A stretch of 64,000 bases of DNA from Pseudomonas viciae (GCF_004786035.1 NZ_CP035088.1:4376001-4440000); one strand, 5' to 3'; shown: positions 46,890 through 56,069, numbered from the stretch's first letter. The notes: a model not told the origin generated them from the letters alone. Program-made: numbers and translations.

Positions 46890-47842
46890 GCCGTGTGAGC
46901 ATTGTGATCCCGATGTACAACGAGGCTCGACACATCGGCCGCACGTTGCTGGCGGCCCGGGAAGCCGCTCGCCAGGCGCAGCTGGAATGCGAGTTGATCG
47001 TGGTGGACAACGGTTCCGACGACCATGGCCCGCGCATCGCCAACGAACTGGGCGCGCGGGTGCTGATCGTGCCAGGCGTGCACATTGGTGCCCTGCGCAA
47101 CCGTGGCGCCGCCATCGCCCATGGCGAGTGGCTGGCGTTCATCGATGCCGACATCGAAATGCCGGCCGATTGGCTCAAGCTGTTGCTGGAGTTGCAAAGC
47201 CAGGGCGATGTACTGGCCCTGGACCTGGACACCCCCAAGCAGGCGCCATGGTTCGCCGAAGCCTGGCAGCGCCGTAGCCAACGTCCGGGCTCACGCCCGC
47301 TGCACCGGGTGCAATGGCTGCCCAGCGCCAACCTGTTGCTGCGCCGCTCCTGGTTCGAACAGGTCGGTGGTTTCGACGAAACCCTGCGCACCGGCGAAGA
47401 CAAGGATTTCTCTCTGCGCCTGCGCCAGGCTGGTGCGCAATTGTTGTTGGTCACCGAAAGCATCGCCCTGCACTGGGGCTTCGAAGGCAGCTGGCGCGAG
47501 TGGATGAGCAAGGAACTGTGGCGCCAGGGCAGTCATGTGCAATTGCTGCGCAGCCACGGCCCGAGCCTGCGTCTGCTGCGCTTCCCGGCGTTGTCCGTCG
47601 GTATCTGGGGGCTGGATTTATTGGCGCTGCTCGCCCTGCTCCAAGGCCAACCACACCTTGCACTGATGCTGTTGCTGGTTAGCTCGTTGCCGGCCTTGTT
47701 TCTCAGCGTGCGCCAGAGCCGGCGCGACCCGCGTTTGACCCTGCAATTGTGGGCCTTGCATGGGGTGCGCCTGCACCTGACCGGCGCGGCGTTGCTGCTC
47801 AACCTTTGTCATTGGAACGTCGGGAGGCCTGCCCGTGGCTGA
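46886..47842 (+). CDS. Family 2 glycosyltransferase
   Basis: A 318-residue GT-A enzyme. It begins VSIVIPMYNEARHIGRTL, has VDNGSDDHG, the metal-binding FIDADIEMP and the acceptor-side GEDKDFSLRLRQAG (ED motif). A C-terminal hydrophobic part (about 235-310) suggests membrane attachment. ATG overlaps the polymerase stop by four bases. Sugar specificity cannot be told. Confidence 0.9.
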   Translation: MSRVSIVIPMYNEARHIGRTLLAAREAARQAQLECELIVVDNGSDDHGPRIANELGARVLIVPGVHIGALRNRGAAIAHGEWLAFIDADIEMPADWLKLLLELQSQGDVLALDLDTPKQAPWFAEAWQRRSQRPGSRPLHRVQWLPSANLLLRRSWFEQVGGFDETLRTGEDKDFSLRLRQAGAQLLLVTESIALHWGFEGSWREWMSKELWRQGSHVQLLRSHGPSLRLLRFPALSVGIWGLDLLALLALLQGQPHLALMLLLVSSLPALFLSVRQSRRDPRLTLQLWALHGVRLHLTGAALLLNLCHWNVGRPARG

Positions 47843-48971
47843 ATTCATTTACTGGTCGTGCCTGTTGCTGCCGGTGTACGCCTACCTCGGTTACCCCTTG
47901 ATGTTGAGCCTGCTGGCGCCACTGTTTCCGATCCGGCGCTACGGCAGTGCATTACCGATGGACGTCAGCATTGTCATTGCCGCCCACAACGAGGCGCGGC
48001 ACATCGAAGAAAAGCTGCGGACCTTGCTCGCCCAGGACTATCGGGCACAGTCGCTGCAAATCATCCTCGCCAGCGACGGCTCCACCGACGACACGGTGGC
48101 CTGCGCGCGCAAGGTGATCGACCCGCGCATCACCGTGCTCGACCTGCCACGCCAGGGCAAGGCGGCCGCCCTCAATGCCGGCGTGGCCCATAGCTGTGGC
48201 GAGATCCTGGTGTTCACCGATGCCGACAACCAATGGGCCGTCGATACCCTCGGACACCTGCTGGCGCCACTGGGTGATCCGGAAGTCGGCGCCTGCGCCG
48301 GGCACATGGAAATCCCCGTGCCGGGCAAGGGCCTGAGCCTGGGCGACAGCTTGTATCGGCATTACGAAGGCTGGCTGCGTCAAATGGAGAGCCGCACCGA
48401 CTGCATGGTCTCGGCGGACGGCGCCCTGCTGGCCCTGCGGCGGGAACTGTTCCAGCCGATCCCGGCGCAGGTCAACGATGACTTCTTTCTCAGCACCTGC
48501 GCGCCGGCGGCCGGCAAAACCATCGTCTACGCGCCACTGGCCCGGGTCATCGACCAGGGCGTGGACGAGGCCGACAAGCAATTTCGCCGGCGCCAACGGG
48601 TCACGGTCGGCGGCCTGCAGAGCCTGGCCCAACGCCGGGAGCTGCTCAATCCCCTGCGTCACGGGCTCTATGCCATCGGGCTGATCAGCCACAAATTGAT
48701 CCGCCGCCTGGCGCCGGTGCTGCTGCTACCGCTGTTGCTCAGCAATGTGTGGCTGTGGAACGACCATGGGTTCTATCGCCTCAGCCTGGCCGGGCAACTG
48801 CTCGGCTACACCATGGCGCTGGCCGGATTGCTGGACGCCGGTCATCGCCTGCCCCGGCCCTTTCGCCTGGCCGCATTCGTACTGGTAACACTGGTGGGCA
48901 TGAGCATCGGTCTGTGGCAGTTCCTGCGCGGCCAACGCTACAGCCAATGGAATCCGGAACAGAACCGCTAA
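47835..48971 (+). CDS. Membrane family 2 glycosyltransferase (cellulose-synthase-like)
   Basis: A 378-residue enzyme started at GTG 47835, overlapping the previous gene by eight bases. One N-terminal helix (about 5-28), then the GT2 core: VSIVIAAHNEARHIEEKL, ASDGSTDDT, FTDADNQW, VSADGALLALRREL and NDDFFLS; FRRRQRVTVGG stands where processive enzymes have QxxRW. Three C-terminal helices (about 295-370) follow. It may be processive or a membrane-bound repeat-unit enzyme. Confidence 0.88.
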   Translation: MAEFIYWSCLLLPVYAYLGYPLMLSLLAPLFPIRRYGSALPMDVSIVIAAHNEARHIEEKLRTLLAQDYRAQSLQIILASDGSTDDTVACARKVIDPRITVLDLPRQGKAAALNAGVAHSCGEILVFTDADNQWAVDTLGHLLAPLGDPEVGACAGHMEIPVPGKGLSLGDSLYRHYEGWLRQMESRTDCMVSADGALLALRRELFQPIPAQVNDDFFLSTCAPAAGKTIVYAPLARVIDQGVDEADKQFRRRQRVTVGGLQSLAQRRELLNPLRHGLYAIGLISHKLIRRLAPVLLLPLLLSNVWLWNDHGFYRLSLAGQLLGYTMALAGLLDAGHRLPRPFRLAAFVLVTLVGMSIGLWQFLRGQRYSQWNPEQNR

Positions 48972-48983
48972 GGAGAATGGCCG

Positions 48984-49988
48984 ATGTCAATCAAACAGGT
49001 CTTCAAGCGCACCGGCGGCTGGCTCTACCTGAACACCTCACTGGGTCGCGGCCCGCTGCGTGGCGCCGGCGTGATCCTGATGCTGCACCGTGTATTGACC
49101 AACGACCGGGCAGCCGAACTGCCCCATCGCAACGAGCTGTGCGTGGGACCTGAAGCCTTCGAGCACCTGCTGATCTGGTTGCAACGGTACTTCGAATGCG
49201 TGCCGCTGATGAGCCTGTTGCTGGCCGACCCGGAAAGCGTTCCAAACCGTCCGCGGGTGGCCCTGACCTTCGATGACGGCTGGCGCGACAACGCGGTGAA
49301 TGCGTTTCCCCTGCTGCGCCAATATCAGGTGCCGGCGAGTATTTTCCTGTCCACCGATTTCATCGGCAGCCGCCAGCACTTCTGGTGGGAGAGCATCGGC
49401 GAAACCCTGTGGGGCAGCCACGGCCAAGTGGCGCGGCATTCGCTGATCGAGCACTTGCAACACGTCGGCAAGCCCTTGCCGGTGATGCTCGATGACTTGG
49501 ACGTCGAGCGCCGCAGCCTGTCGCTGCTGCACTACCTGCAAAGCCTCAAGACCCTCGAACCCCAGGTGTTGAGCGACCTCACCCAAGCCTGCCCGCCCGG
49601 TTCCCAGCCCCAGGCCCTGAACTGGTCCCAGGTGCGCATGCTGGAAGACTCCGGGCTGATCCGCTTCGGTCCCCATGGCGCCAGCCACGCGATTCTCACC
49701 GGGCTGGATGACCAGCGCCTGCACGAAGAACTGACCCGCAGCCGGACCGCCCTGGAAAACGGCTGCGCCCAACCACTGCCGGTGTATTGCTACCCCAACG
49801 GCGATAACGACGAGCGGGTGCGCCAGTTCGTCGCGGCCCACGGTTATGCGTTCGGCCTGGGCACCGAGACCGGGCTGTATCGCCACGACGGCGATCCATT
49901 GAACCTGCCGCGCTTCGGCGTCAGCCAGCGCAATGCCCAACATCCTGAATTGCTGGCCTGGCGCATTCGCCGAGGGACACACCCATGA
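48984..49988 (+). CDS. Polysaccharide deacetylase (NodB-homology)
   Basis: A 334-residue protein of carbohydrate esterase family 4. Motif 1 is TFDDGW (95-100), with the catalytic Asp97 and metal-binding Asp98; motif 2 appears as HGASH (HxxxH) near 231-235; later motifs are YCYPNGDND and LNLPRFGVS. There is no clear signal peptide, so it may act in the cytosol on lipid-linked intermediates. It would remove N-acetyl groups from amino sugars of the repeat unit. It lies 12 bp after the preceding glycosyltransferase gene and overlaps the flippase gene by four bases. Confidence 0.9.
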   Translation: MSIKQVFKRTGGWLYLNTSLGRGPLRGAGVILMLHRVLTNDRAAELPHRNELCVGPEAFEHLLIWLQRYFECVPLMSLLLADPESVPNRPRVALTFDDGWRDNAVNAFPLLRQYQVPASIFLSTDFIGSRQHFWWESIGETLWGSHGQVARHSLIEHLQHVGKPLPVMLDDLDVERRSLSLLHYLQSLKTLEPQVLSDLTQACPPGSQPQALNWSQVRMLEDSGLIRFGPHGASHAILTGLDDQRLHEELTRSRTALENGCAQPLPVYCYPNGDNDERVRQFVAAHGYAFGLGTETGLYRHDGDPLNLPRFGVSQRNAQHPELLAWRIRRGTHP

Positions 49989-51289
49989 GCCGCGCTCATT
50001 ACCTCAAACACCTGCTGCTGAGCATGGGCACGCGCCTGGCGATGATCGGCCTGCGCCTGCTTCGCAACGTATTGCTGGCACGGATTCTGGGGCCCAGTGA
50101 GCGCGGGTTGTTTGCACTGCTCAGCACCCTGCCGGACCTGATCAGCGCCGCCACCAGCGGTGGCCTGAATTCCGCCGTGGGTTATCAGGCGGCGCAGCAG
50201 CGTTCGATGGGTTTATTGCTCAGCCAGGTACTGGTCTTTGGCTGCCTGTTGGCCGGGTTGCTGACAATCGTGGTGGTGGCACTGGCGCGCGAGTTCGGCG
50301 CGCAACTGGACATCACCACGCAATTGGGATTGCTGGCCTGGTTGCTGTTGCTGGCCGTGCCGTTGACCGTGCTCAAGAGCGGCCTGTTGACGCTGCACAA
50401 CGCTTCCGGCGGCGTGGGTGCCTTCAATGCCTTGCGCCTGATGGAGTCCCTGGCCCCCCTGGTGCTGTTCCTGGCGTTGTTCTGGTTGTGGAAAGACGCG
50501 GCCCTGGAAGCGGCGCTGATCAGTTGGCTGGCGGGCCTGAGCCTGGTGGTGCTGGCCGGTTGGGTCTGGCTGCGGCGGGGCCAGGACGTCACCTTGCAAT
50601 GGGATCGCGCCGGTCAGAACGAGCTGCTGCGCTACGGCGCCCGCAGTCATCCGGACCTGCTGTTCCAGCAGGTGATGCTGCGCTCGGATTACTTGTTCAT
50701 CGGAGCCCTGTTGGGCAGCACGGCACTGGGTCACTACGCCATGGCCAGCGCCGCCGCCGAGCTGCTGTTGATCGTGCCGGAAGCCGTGACCACGCCGCTG
50801 ATGAAACGCCTGCTGCAGCAGGACCGCGACATGCAGCGCCTGACGCCCCTGGCCCTGCGCCTGACCGCCACGGTGATGCTCGGCGCCTGCCTGGGCATGG
50901 CGCTGATCGGTGAATGGCTGATCGTCACCTTGTTCGGCGTTGCCTACCAGCCGGCTTACCCGGCCTTGCTCGCCTTGCTGCCGGGGCTGTTCGGGCTGTG
51001 CTATGCGAGCATCCTGCGCCTGGACCTGCTGGGAAAAGATCGGCCCGGCACGGTGTCGCTGCTGATGGGGGTGGGCGCATTGTTGAACCTGGCGCTGAAC
51101 CTGATCCTGATTCCACGCTATGGCATCGTCGGGGCCGCCGCGGCGTCTTCGATTGCCTACCTGGGCGTGACCCTGGCGCTGCTGACGATATATTGCCGTC
51201 TGAGCGGCGTGGCGCTGTGGCAGACGCTGATCATCCTGCCCAGTGATTTGCTGCCGATGCGCCAGATGCTGATGGGAAAATCGGCATGA
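49985..51289 (+). CDS. Wzx-like oligosaccharide flippase
   Basis: A 434-residue MOP-superfamily membrane protein with 12 or more helices. The N-terminus HLLLSMGTRLAMIGLRLLRNVLLAR, then GPSERGLFALLSTLPDLIS, and the C-terminal half LDLLGKDRPGTVSLLMGVGALLNL with AAAASSIAYLG are typical of the polysaccharide flippase (Wzx/RfbX) family. It would move undecaprenyl-linked repeat units to the periplasm. It overlaps both neighbours by four bases. Confidence 0.9.
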   Translation: MSRAHYLKHLLLSMGTRLAMIGLRLLRNVLLARILGPSERGLFALLSTLPDLISAATSGGLNSAVGYQAAQQRSMGLLLSQVLVFGCLLAGLLTIVVVALAREFGAQLDITTQLGLLAWLLLLAVPLTVLKSGLLTLHNASGGVGAFNALRLMESLAPLVLFLALFWLWKDAALEAALISWLAGLSLVVLAGWVWLRRGQDVTLQWDRAGQNELLRYGARSHPDLLFQQVMLRSDYLFIGALLGSTALGHYAMASAAAELLLIVPEAVTTPLMKRLLQQDRDMQRLTPLALRLTATVMLGACLGMALIGEWLIVTLFGVAYQPAYPALLALLPGLFGLCYASILRLDLLGKDRPGTVSLLMGVGALLNLALNLILIPRYGIVGAAAASSIAYLGVTLALLTIYCRLSGVALWQTLIILPSDLLPMRQMLMGKSA

Positions 51290-53394
51290 GTTTTTTCGTC
51301 CCTCCATCTGCCATCGCGAGCAGGCTCGCTCCCACAGGGTTTAGCGATGTCCCTGTGGGAGCGGGCTTGCTCGCGAAAGCGCTGGGTCAGCTTGCAGTGA
51401 TGTTGGATCTGACACCCTCTTCGCGAGCACGCCCGCTCCCACATATTGCCTCGTGCCTGTGTCTTTGGTTTTTGGCATCTTCAGCCCAGGGCGCGTCCAT
51501 GGCCTGGACCGGTATCCGCGACGGCAGCCTGTACCTGCAGACCGACCGGCCGGACAGCCTGACCGTGCGCTGGGTGCCGGCCTGGCAGGCCGACGCCAAT
51601 ACAGAACACCTGTACCTGCTCAACGGTCAGGGCCACCTGGTGGGTGAGCGTTTGATCAAGGCAGACCAGGAACGTGGCGAGCAGCAATGGCCGTTGCTAC
51701 CTGGGGCCGCCAGTTATCGACTGGAGATTCCCGGCTACAGCTTCCGCCGCTACGCCATCGAGCACGATGCCCGCACCCGGGCCCTGTTCTCCCCGGCCAA
51801 GGTGCACTTCAGTGCCGAAGCCCACGACGGTGATGAGTTGTATTTCAAAGTGCAGCCCGGTGAACAGGCGGTGTTGGCGGGCAAGTTCCACGGCGGCGTG
51901 CGCGGCCTGCAAGCCCGACGCGTGGGCGACAACAAAGAGCTAACGCTGGCCCTCAAACCGTACCGTGCCTATTGGCAATTCGATCAAGTGGCCCTGCCCG
52001 TCGCCAACGTCGAGCAAATCTGGCGCCTGCACTTGCAGGGCAATGGCAAGGTCGCGTTCTGGCTGGACGGCACCGCGAACCTGTTCGCCCAGACCCCGGC
52101 GCAACTGCAACCGCTGCGCCAGGACCCAGGGCAGGTCCGCCTGACCCTTGTCAACAATGTCCTCGGACCGACACCCAAACTGGGGATTTCCCTGCCCTAC
52201 GTCATGCCGCCGCCGTCCAGTTACGCCGTCATCGAGGCGCTCAAACCCCAGTCGGCGACTTACTACAGCCTGGTGGATATCACCGCCGGCAAACCGGACT
52301 ACGAAGATCGTTTCCGGCGCCTGTACCAGGACCGCTTCGGCATCACCCGGGACATCACCCTGCTGGCCGGCAGCCAACGCCAGGCCGACCTGCGAGCCGA
52401 CCGGATCAGCATGAGTGGCTTGCAGGCCTGGCTCCAATCGACCCGCGCCATGGGCGGCAAAGGCCTGCACTACCTCAGCTTCGCCGATGAGCCGAACCTC
52501 AACTACGCCGACTTCGCCAGCTACCAGCAACTGTTCGAGAGCATGGCCGACCAGGTCCGCGCCAATCCCGCCAACGCCCGCGCCGGGGTGCGCATCGCCA
52601 TCCCGGCCAGCTCGCGGTTCACCAATGGCCCCTTGGCCGAAAACGCTGCTGACAAGCGCGGCATCGACTGGGCGCAGCGCTTGCTGGCCAAATTCGGCGA
52701 CCAGGTCGACGCCCTGGCCTGGCATGAATGGATGATCCGCGATCTGCTGGCTACCCGGGTCTACCGCAACAGCGTGCGCCGGGCCGCCGACCTGGTGGGC
52801 CTGGATAACAACGGGCGACCGCGCAAGGCTTTGCTACTGGACCAGACCAATATATCCAGCGGCTCGAGCCTGAGCCCCTACGATCAAGAAACCCACTACG
52901 CCGCCCTGTGGTGGACCTCCGTGGTGATCAACGCCTCTGCGGATGGCCTGTTGGACATGCTCAACTGGTTCCAGTCCGCCGACGAGCCGGAGTACCCGAA
53001 AGGCATGGTCCGCGTGCTGGAAAACCAGCGCTTCGAACTCAAGCCGGTGGGCCTGGCCCAGCAGTTCATCCAGCAGCATTGGCTCGACCAGGTACTGCGC
53101 CTGGATAACGACGCCTTTGAAGTCGACGTGCTGGCCATGGCCAGCGATGCCAGGCGCACCCTGTTGGGCGTGAACAAAAGCACGCGCCCACAACAGGTCA
53201 GCCTGGATGGCGCGTTCTGTCCCCAGGTGAACGCCGAGCTGGTGTATTTCGGCCCCGACAACCGCAGCCAAAGCGCCGCCTTCAATTGCGAGGCCGGACA
53301 GATCCGTTTTCTCTTGCCCGGGGAAACCCTGTTTGCCCTGAGTTGGACCGCATCCTCTTCTCCCCAACCTGCCACCCATCAGGAGGCACCATGA
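51286..53394 (+). CDS. Exported protein of unknown function with REP-derived N-terminal extension
   Basis: A 702-codon frame from ATG 51286, which overlaps the flippase TGA. Codons about 9-53 are read from REP elements (51311-51443). The signal peptide follows (IASCLCLWFLASSAQG, about 54-69), so the mature protein begins near residue 70. Translation might instead start at ATG 51400 inside the REP spacer, giving a normal-length signal with Arg residues in front. The mature part has a beta-rich N-terminal half and a C-terminal half resembling a TIM-barrel glycosidase: SFADEPNLNYADF (Asp401-Glu402-Pro-Asn404) recalls the acid/base NEP motif, and AWHEWMIRDL a second site. This resemblance is only suggestive. 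It may cut or bind the polymer in the periplasm. Confidence 0.75.
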   Translation: MSFFVPPSAIASRLAPTGFSDVPVGAGLLAKALGQLAVMLDLTPSSRARPLPHIASCLCLWFLASSAQGASMAWTGIRDGSLYLQTDRPDSLTVRWVPAWQADANTEHLYLLNGQGHLVGERLIKADQERGEQQWPLLPGAASYRLEIPGYSFRRYAIEHDARTRALFSPAKVHFSAEAHDGDELYFKVQPGEQAVLAGKFHGGVRGLQARRVGDNKELTLALKPYRAYWQFDQVALPVANVEQIWRLHLQGNGKVAFWLDGTANLFAQTPAQLQPLRQDPGQVRLTLVNNVLGPTPKLGISLPYVMPPPSSYAVIEALKPQSATYYSLVDITAGKPDYEDRFRRLYQDRFGITRDITLLAGSQRQADLRADRISMSGLQAWLQSTRAMGGKGLHYLSFADEPNLNYADFASYQQLFESMADQVRANPANARAGVRIAIPASSRFTNGPLAENAADKRGIDWAQRLLAKFGDQVDALAWHEWMIRDLLATRVYRNSVRRAADLVGLDNNGRPRKALLLDQTNISSGSSLSPYDQETHYAALWWTSVVINASADGLLDMLNWFQSADEPEYPKGMVRVLENQRFELKPVGLAQQFIQQHWLDQVLRLDNDAFEVDVLAMASDARRTLLGVNKSTRPQQVSLDGAFCPQVNAELVYFGPDNRSQSAAFNCEAGQIRFLLPGETLFALSWTASSSPQPATHQEAP
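51311..51443. repeat. REP cluster inside a coding sequence
   Basis: One inverted REP arm (ATCGCGAGCAGGCTCGCTCC, to 51337) and a complete REP pair (51353-51443, GTGGGAGCGGGCTTGCTCGC to GCGAGCACGCCCGCTCCCAC) lie within the first 53 codons of the preceding entry and keep its frame open. Confidence 0.85.
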
Positions 53395-54080
53395 ACGTTC
53401 TGCAAAAACTGCGTGATCGCATCCAGAAGAAAGGCCTGCGCGCCGTGCTCAAACAACTGCTGCGCCGCTACCTGTTTTCCCATTCTGAACTGGTGTGGCT
53501 GGAGCACGATGTGCGGACCCCGCTACCGCCGCATAACCTCAAGCCCTACCCACCGATGCGCCTGGAGTTCATCACGACCAGCAATGCCGACGCTTTTGCC
53601 CGGCATTTCGGCGACCGCGTCGAAACCATGCGCGAGCTGGCAGCCGAAGGCTACACAGGTTTGATGTACCTGGATGACCAGGGCGACACAGTCGGTTTCG
53701 CCTGGGGCAGTATGCGAGACTATTTCGACCGCCATTTCTATGGCTGCACGTTCCCGATCAGCCCCGGCGAGTACTTTCAGTTCGGCGGCGAGATGATCCG
53801 TGCCTACTGGGGCTCCGCGATGTCGGCGGACATGCAGCTGGAGGTGTGGAAAGTCATGGCGGGCAAAGGTTGCAACATGATGGTCGATGTCTGCGACTTG
53901 CAAAACATCCCGGCGATCAAAATGCACCTGCGCATGGGCTTCCAGGAACGCGGCAAGATCACCCACGTCTATCGTTTGTTCGGTCGCTGGCGGTTTTTCC
54001 GCGACACGTTCTACCGCGACTCAGTACTGGACGGCTTTCGTAAACCGGCTCAGCCGGTTACATCGACTGCGGCTGCCTGA
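53391..54080 (+). CDS. GNAT-family acetyltransferase in the exopolysaccharide operon
   Basis: A 229-residue protein started at ATG 53391, with AGGAGG seven bases upstream and a four-base overlap with the preceding stop. The basic N-terminus (KLRDRIQKKGLRAVLKQLLRRYLF) is followed by a GNAT-like fold: GLMYLDDQGDTVGFAWGSM, then MVDVCDLQNIPAIKMHLRMGFQERGKI, where N-P-A-I-K-M-H-L-R-M-G-F is the typical C-terminal GNAT strand-helix. The Q/RxxGxG/A loop is weak. It may acylate an amino sugar precursor. Confidence 0.78.
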   Translation: MNVLQKLRDRIQKKGLRAVLKQLLRRYLFSHSELVWLEHDVRTPLPPHNLKPYPPMRLEFITTSNADAFARHFGDRVETMRELAAEGYTGLMYLDDQGDTVGFAWGSMRDYFDRHFYGCTFPISPGEYFQFGGEMIRAYWGSAMSADMQLEVWKVMAGKGCNMMVDVCDLQNIPAIKMHLRMGFQERGKITHVYRLFGRWRFFRDTFYRDSVLDGFRKPAQPVTSTAAA

Positions 54081-54085
54081 CGTCC

Positions 54086-55264
54086 ATGGCGGTCCGATTC
54101 CAATGGTGTCGCTCCCTGGGCGCCGCGGACTTTCCGATAACGGCTTATGAACAGCTGCGAACCCAGGTGCCCGACACGACCCCCTTCAACACCCTGGCCT
54201 GGCTGCAGGCGGCGGAGTTTGCCCTGCTGCCGGACCAGCAAGTGCATGTGTTGCTGGGCTGGCAAGACCAGACGCTGTGCCTGTGCCTGCCTTTGGTATC
54301 GGCACGTGAACGCATCGGTGGCCTGCGGTTCCGGGTGTTGCGTCACCTGGGCTACCCATTGGCCGATCGTATCGCCCTGTTGGTGCGCCTGGACGCCGAG
54401 GGCATGAGCCAGGCGCTGATGCAGATCCGTCAGCACCTGCCCCATGCGCTGCTGCAATTGAACGAAGTCACCGAACCGGTGGGTGAAGGAAGCGTCCTCA
54501 GCGCCTGGATGGCACTCAGTTCCACCGGAGAGCGACGCCTGAGTTGCCGGGTGCCGGTGCATTTGATCAGCGACAGCGACCACCAGGAAATTTCCGGAGA
54601 CCCGCGCTACAAGTTGCGCCGGGCGCGCAAGCGCATCGCCGCCTGTGGTGCCCAGATGCGCCGGGTGACGCCCGATGCCATCAGCATGGGCCTGCTGTTG
54701 CACGACCTTGCCGAAGTCGAGGCGGTGAGTTGGAAAGGCGAAGAAGGTGTCGGCATCTTCGCCGATCCCAGGCGTCGACAATGGATGAACCACGCCTTCA
54801 CCGCCCTTGCCGCCGAGGGCCTGGTGCGGGTGGTGATGCTGGAGCTGGACGGTCGCTGCATCAGTTACCGCCTGGGGCTGCTGGACCAGGGGCGACTGTA
54901 CGACTACAACCTGGCATTTGTGCCGCAGCATGCCGACCTGGGCAGTGGCCGGGTGCTGCTCGAAGAGTGGATTCGCTGGGGGTTGGACGACAACTGGCGG
55001 TGGATCGACGCATCGCGGGTCAGCCTGGAGAATTCCAGTCATCAACTGCATGAACGCATGACCGGACAACTGGAGCACTGGCGCTGGAGTTTCTATTCGT
55101 GGCAGCCCGCAGGCTTGCTCCTGGGATTCGGCTTGCGCCTGTGGAAAAGCCTCAAGCCATTACTGCGCAAACGCCCTGCCGGACAAACCACGACAACGAC
55201 AGCATCATCTACCCCCAAGCACCAGGAGAATGAGGATGCCCCGCCAAGTGATCGTCAACGCTGA
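54086..55264 (+). CDS. BcsL/CelD-type GNAT acetyltransferase
   Basis: A 392-residue protein of the PF13480-like GNAT class often encoded in exopolysaccharide loci. Signs are FNTLAWLQAAEF, YKLRRARKRIAACG, a central VSWKGEEGVGIF, then GRCISYRLGLLDQGRLYDYNLAF and the C-terminal LLEEWIRWGLDDNWRWIDASR. It ends in a polar, low-complexity tail. It may transfer acyl or amino acid groups to sugars. Starts six bp after the previous stop and overlaps the ChbG-like gene by 29 bases. Confidence 0.82.
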   Translation: MAVRFQWCRSLGAADFPITAYEQLRTQVPDTTPFNTLAWLQAAEFALLPDQQVHVLLGWQDQTLCLCLPLVSARERIGGLRFRVLRHLGYPLADRIALLVRLDAEGMSQALMQIRQHLPHALLQLNEVTEPVGEGSVLSAWMALSSTGERRLSCRVPVHLISDSDHQEISGDPRYKLRRARKRIAACGAQMRRVTPDAISMGLLLHDLAEVEAVSWKGEEGVGIFADPRRRQWMNHAFTALAAEGLVRVVMLELDGRCISYRLGLLDQGRLYDYNLAFVPQHADLGSGRVLLEEWIRWGLDDNWRWIDASRVSLENSSHQLHERMTGQLEHWRWSFYSWQPAGLLLGFGLRLWKSLKPLLRKRPAGQTTTTTASSTPKHQENEDAPPSDRQR

Positions 55265-56030
55265 CGACTTCGGGCTCAGCTTCAGCGAAAATGCGCTGAT
55301 CCTGCAGGCTTTCGAGGCGGGTGTGATCAGTTCCGCCACAGCCATGGCCAACATGCCGGGGTTCGAGCAAGCCTGTGAAATGGCCCGACATCCGTTGCTC
55401 AACGGGCGCATCGGCCTGCACTTCAATCTCAGTTACGGCTCGCCGCAGGGCAAGGCGATCGCATCACGAGCGGCGTTTTGCGACACCCATGGCGAGTTCG
55501 ACCTGAACCTGTCGCGCTATCGCCTGCGCCTGGGCGCAAAGGACTTGGCGGCCGTGGAAGACGAACTGCAGGCACAATGGCAGTGCTGCCTCGACCATGG
55601 CTTGCGCCCAAGCCACCTCGACTCCCATCAACACGTGCACAACATCTGGCCCATCGGCGAACTGGTGGCCCGCTTCGCGGCCCGACAGGGCGTGCCCATT
55701 CGACTGGCGCGCAACCTGGGAGCGAACCTGAACCTGCCCAAGCGCATCTTCAAGACTCTGCTCAACCGTCGCCTGCGCAACCTGTGCGGAGCCACGGCCG
55801 ACTACGTCTGCACACCGGCCGACCTGCATCACGCCGCGCCACCGGAGTACGGTTCGCTGGAAGTCATCGTTCATCCGCTGCACCTGGATGGGGATTTTGG
55901 TGATGCCAGCCTGGTGCCGGGAAACTCACTGACCCACGTGCTGCACAGCCGTCTGGCCGGAGTACCGAAGGTGGCGTATGGCGGGATGGCACCGGTGTTG
56001 CTGCTGGCCGAGTATGGGGATGTGCAGTGA
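55236..56030 (+). CDS. ChbG/YdjC-family carbohydrate deacetylase
   Basis: A 264-residue metal-dependent deacetylase. The N-terminus has VNADDFGLS (Asp10-Asp11), then HFNLSYGSPQG, HLDSHQHVHNI (metal histidines) and SLEVIVHPLHLDGD. E. coli ChbG removes an acetyl group from chitobiose. ATG 55236 was chosen because AGGAG lies seven bases upstream; ATG 55230 is too close to it. As the last gene of the operon it provides a second deacetylase besides the NodB-type enzyme, so deacetylation of N-acetylhexosamines is a likely theme of this polymer. Confidence 0.88.
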   Translation: MPRQVIVNADDFGLSFSENALILQAFEAGVISSATAMANMPGFEQACEMARHPLLNGRIGLHFNLSYGSPQGKAIASRAAFCDTHGEFDLNLSRYRLRLGAKDLAAVEDELQAQWQCCLDHGLRPSHLDSHQHVHNIWPIGELVARFAARQGVPIRLARNLGANLNLPKRIFKTLLNRRLRNLCGATADYVCTPADLHHAAPPEYGSLEVIVHPLHLDGDFGDASLVPGNSLTHVLHSRLAGVPKVAYGGMAPVLLLAEYGDVQ

Positions 56031-56035
56031 TTTAT

Positions 56036-56069
56036 CGTGTGGCGAGACGGCTCGCTCCCTCGCCACACG
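56036..56069 (+). terminator. Hairpin at the end of the exopolysaccharide operon
   Basis: CGTGTGGCGAG and CTCGCCACACG pair over 11 bp around a 12-base loop, five bp after the operon's last stop. It is related to the GTGGCGAGGG repeat type. Confidence 0.55.
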
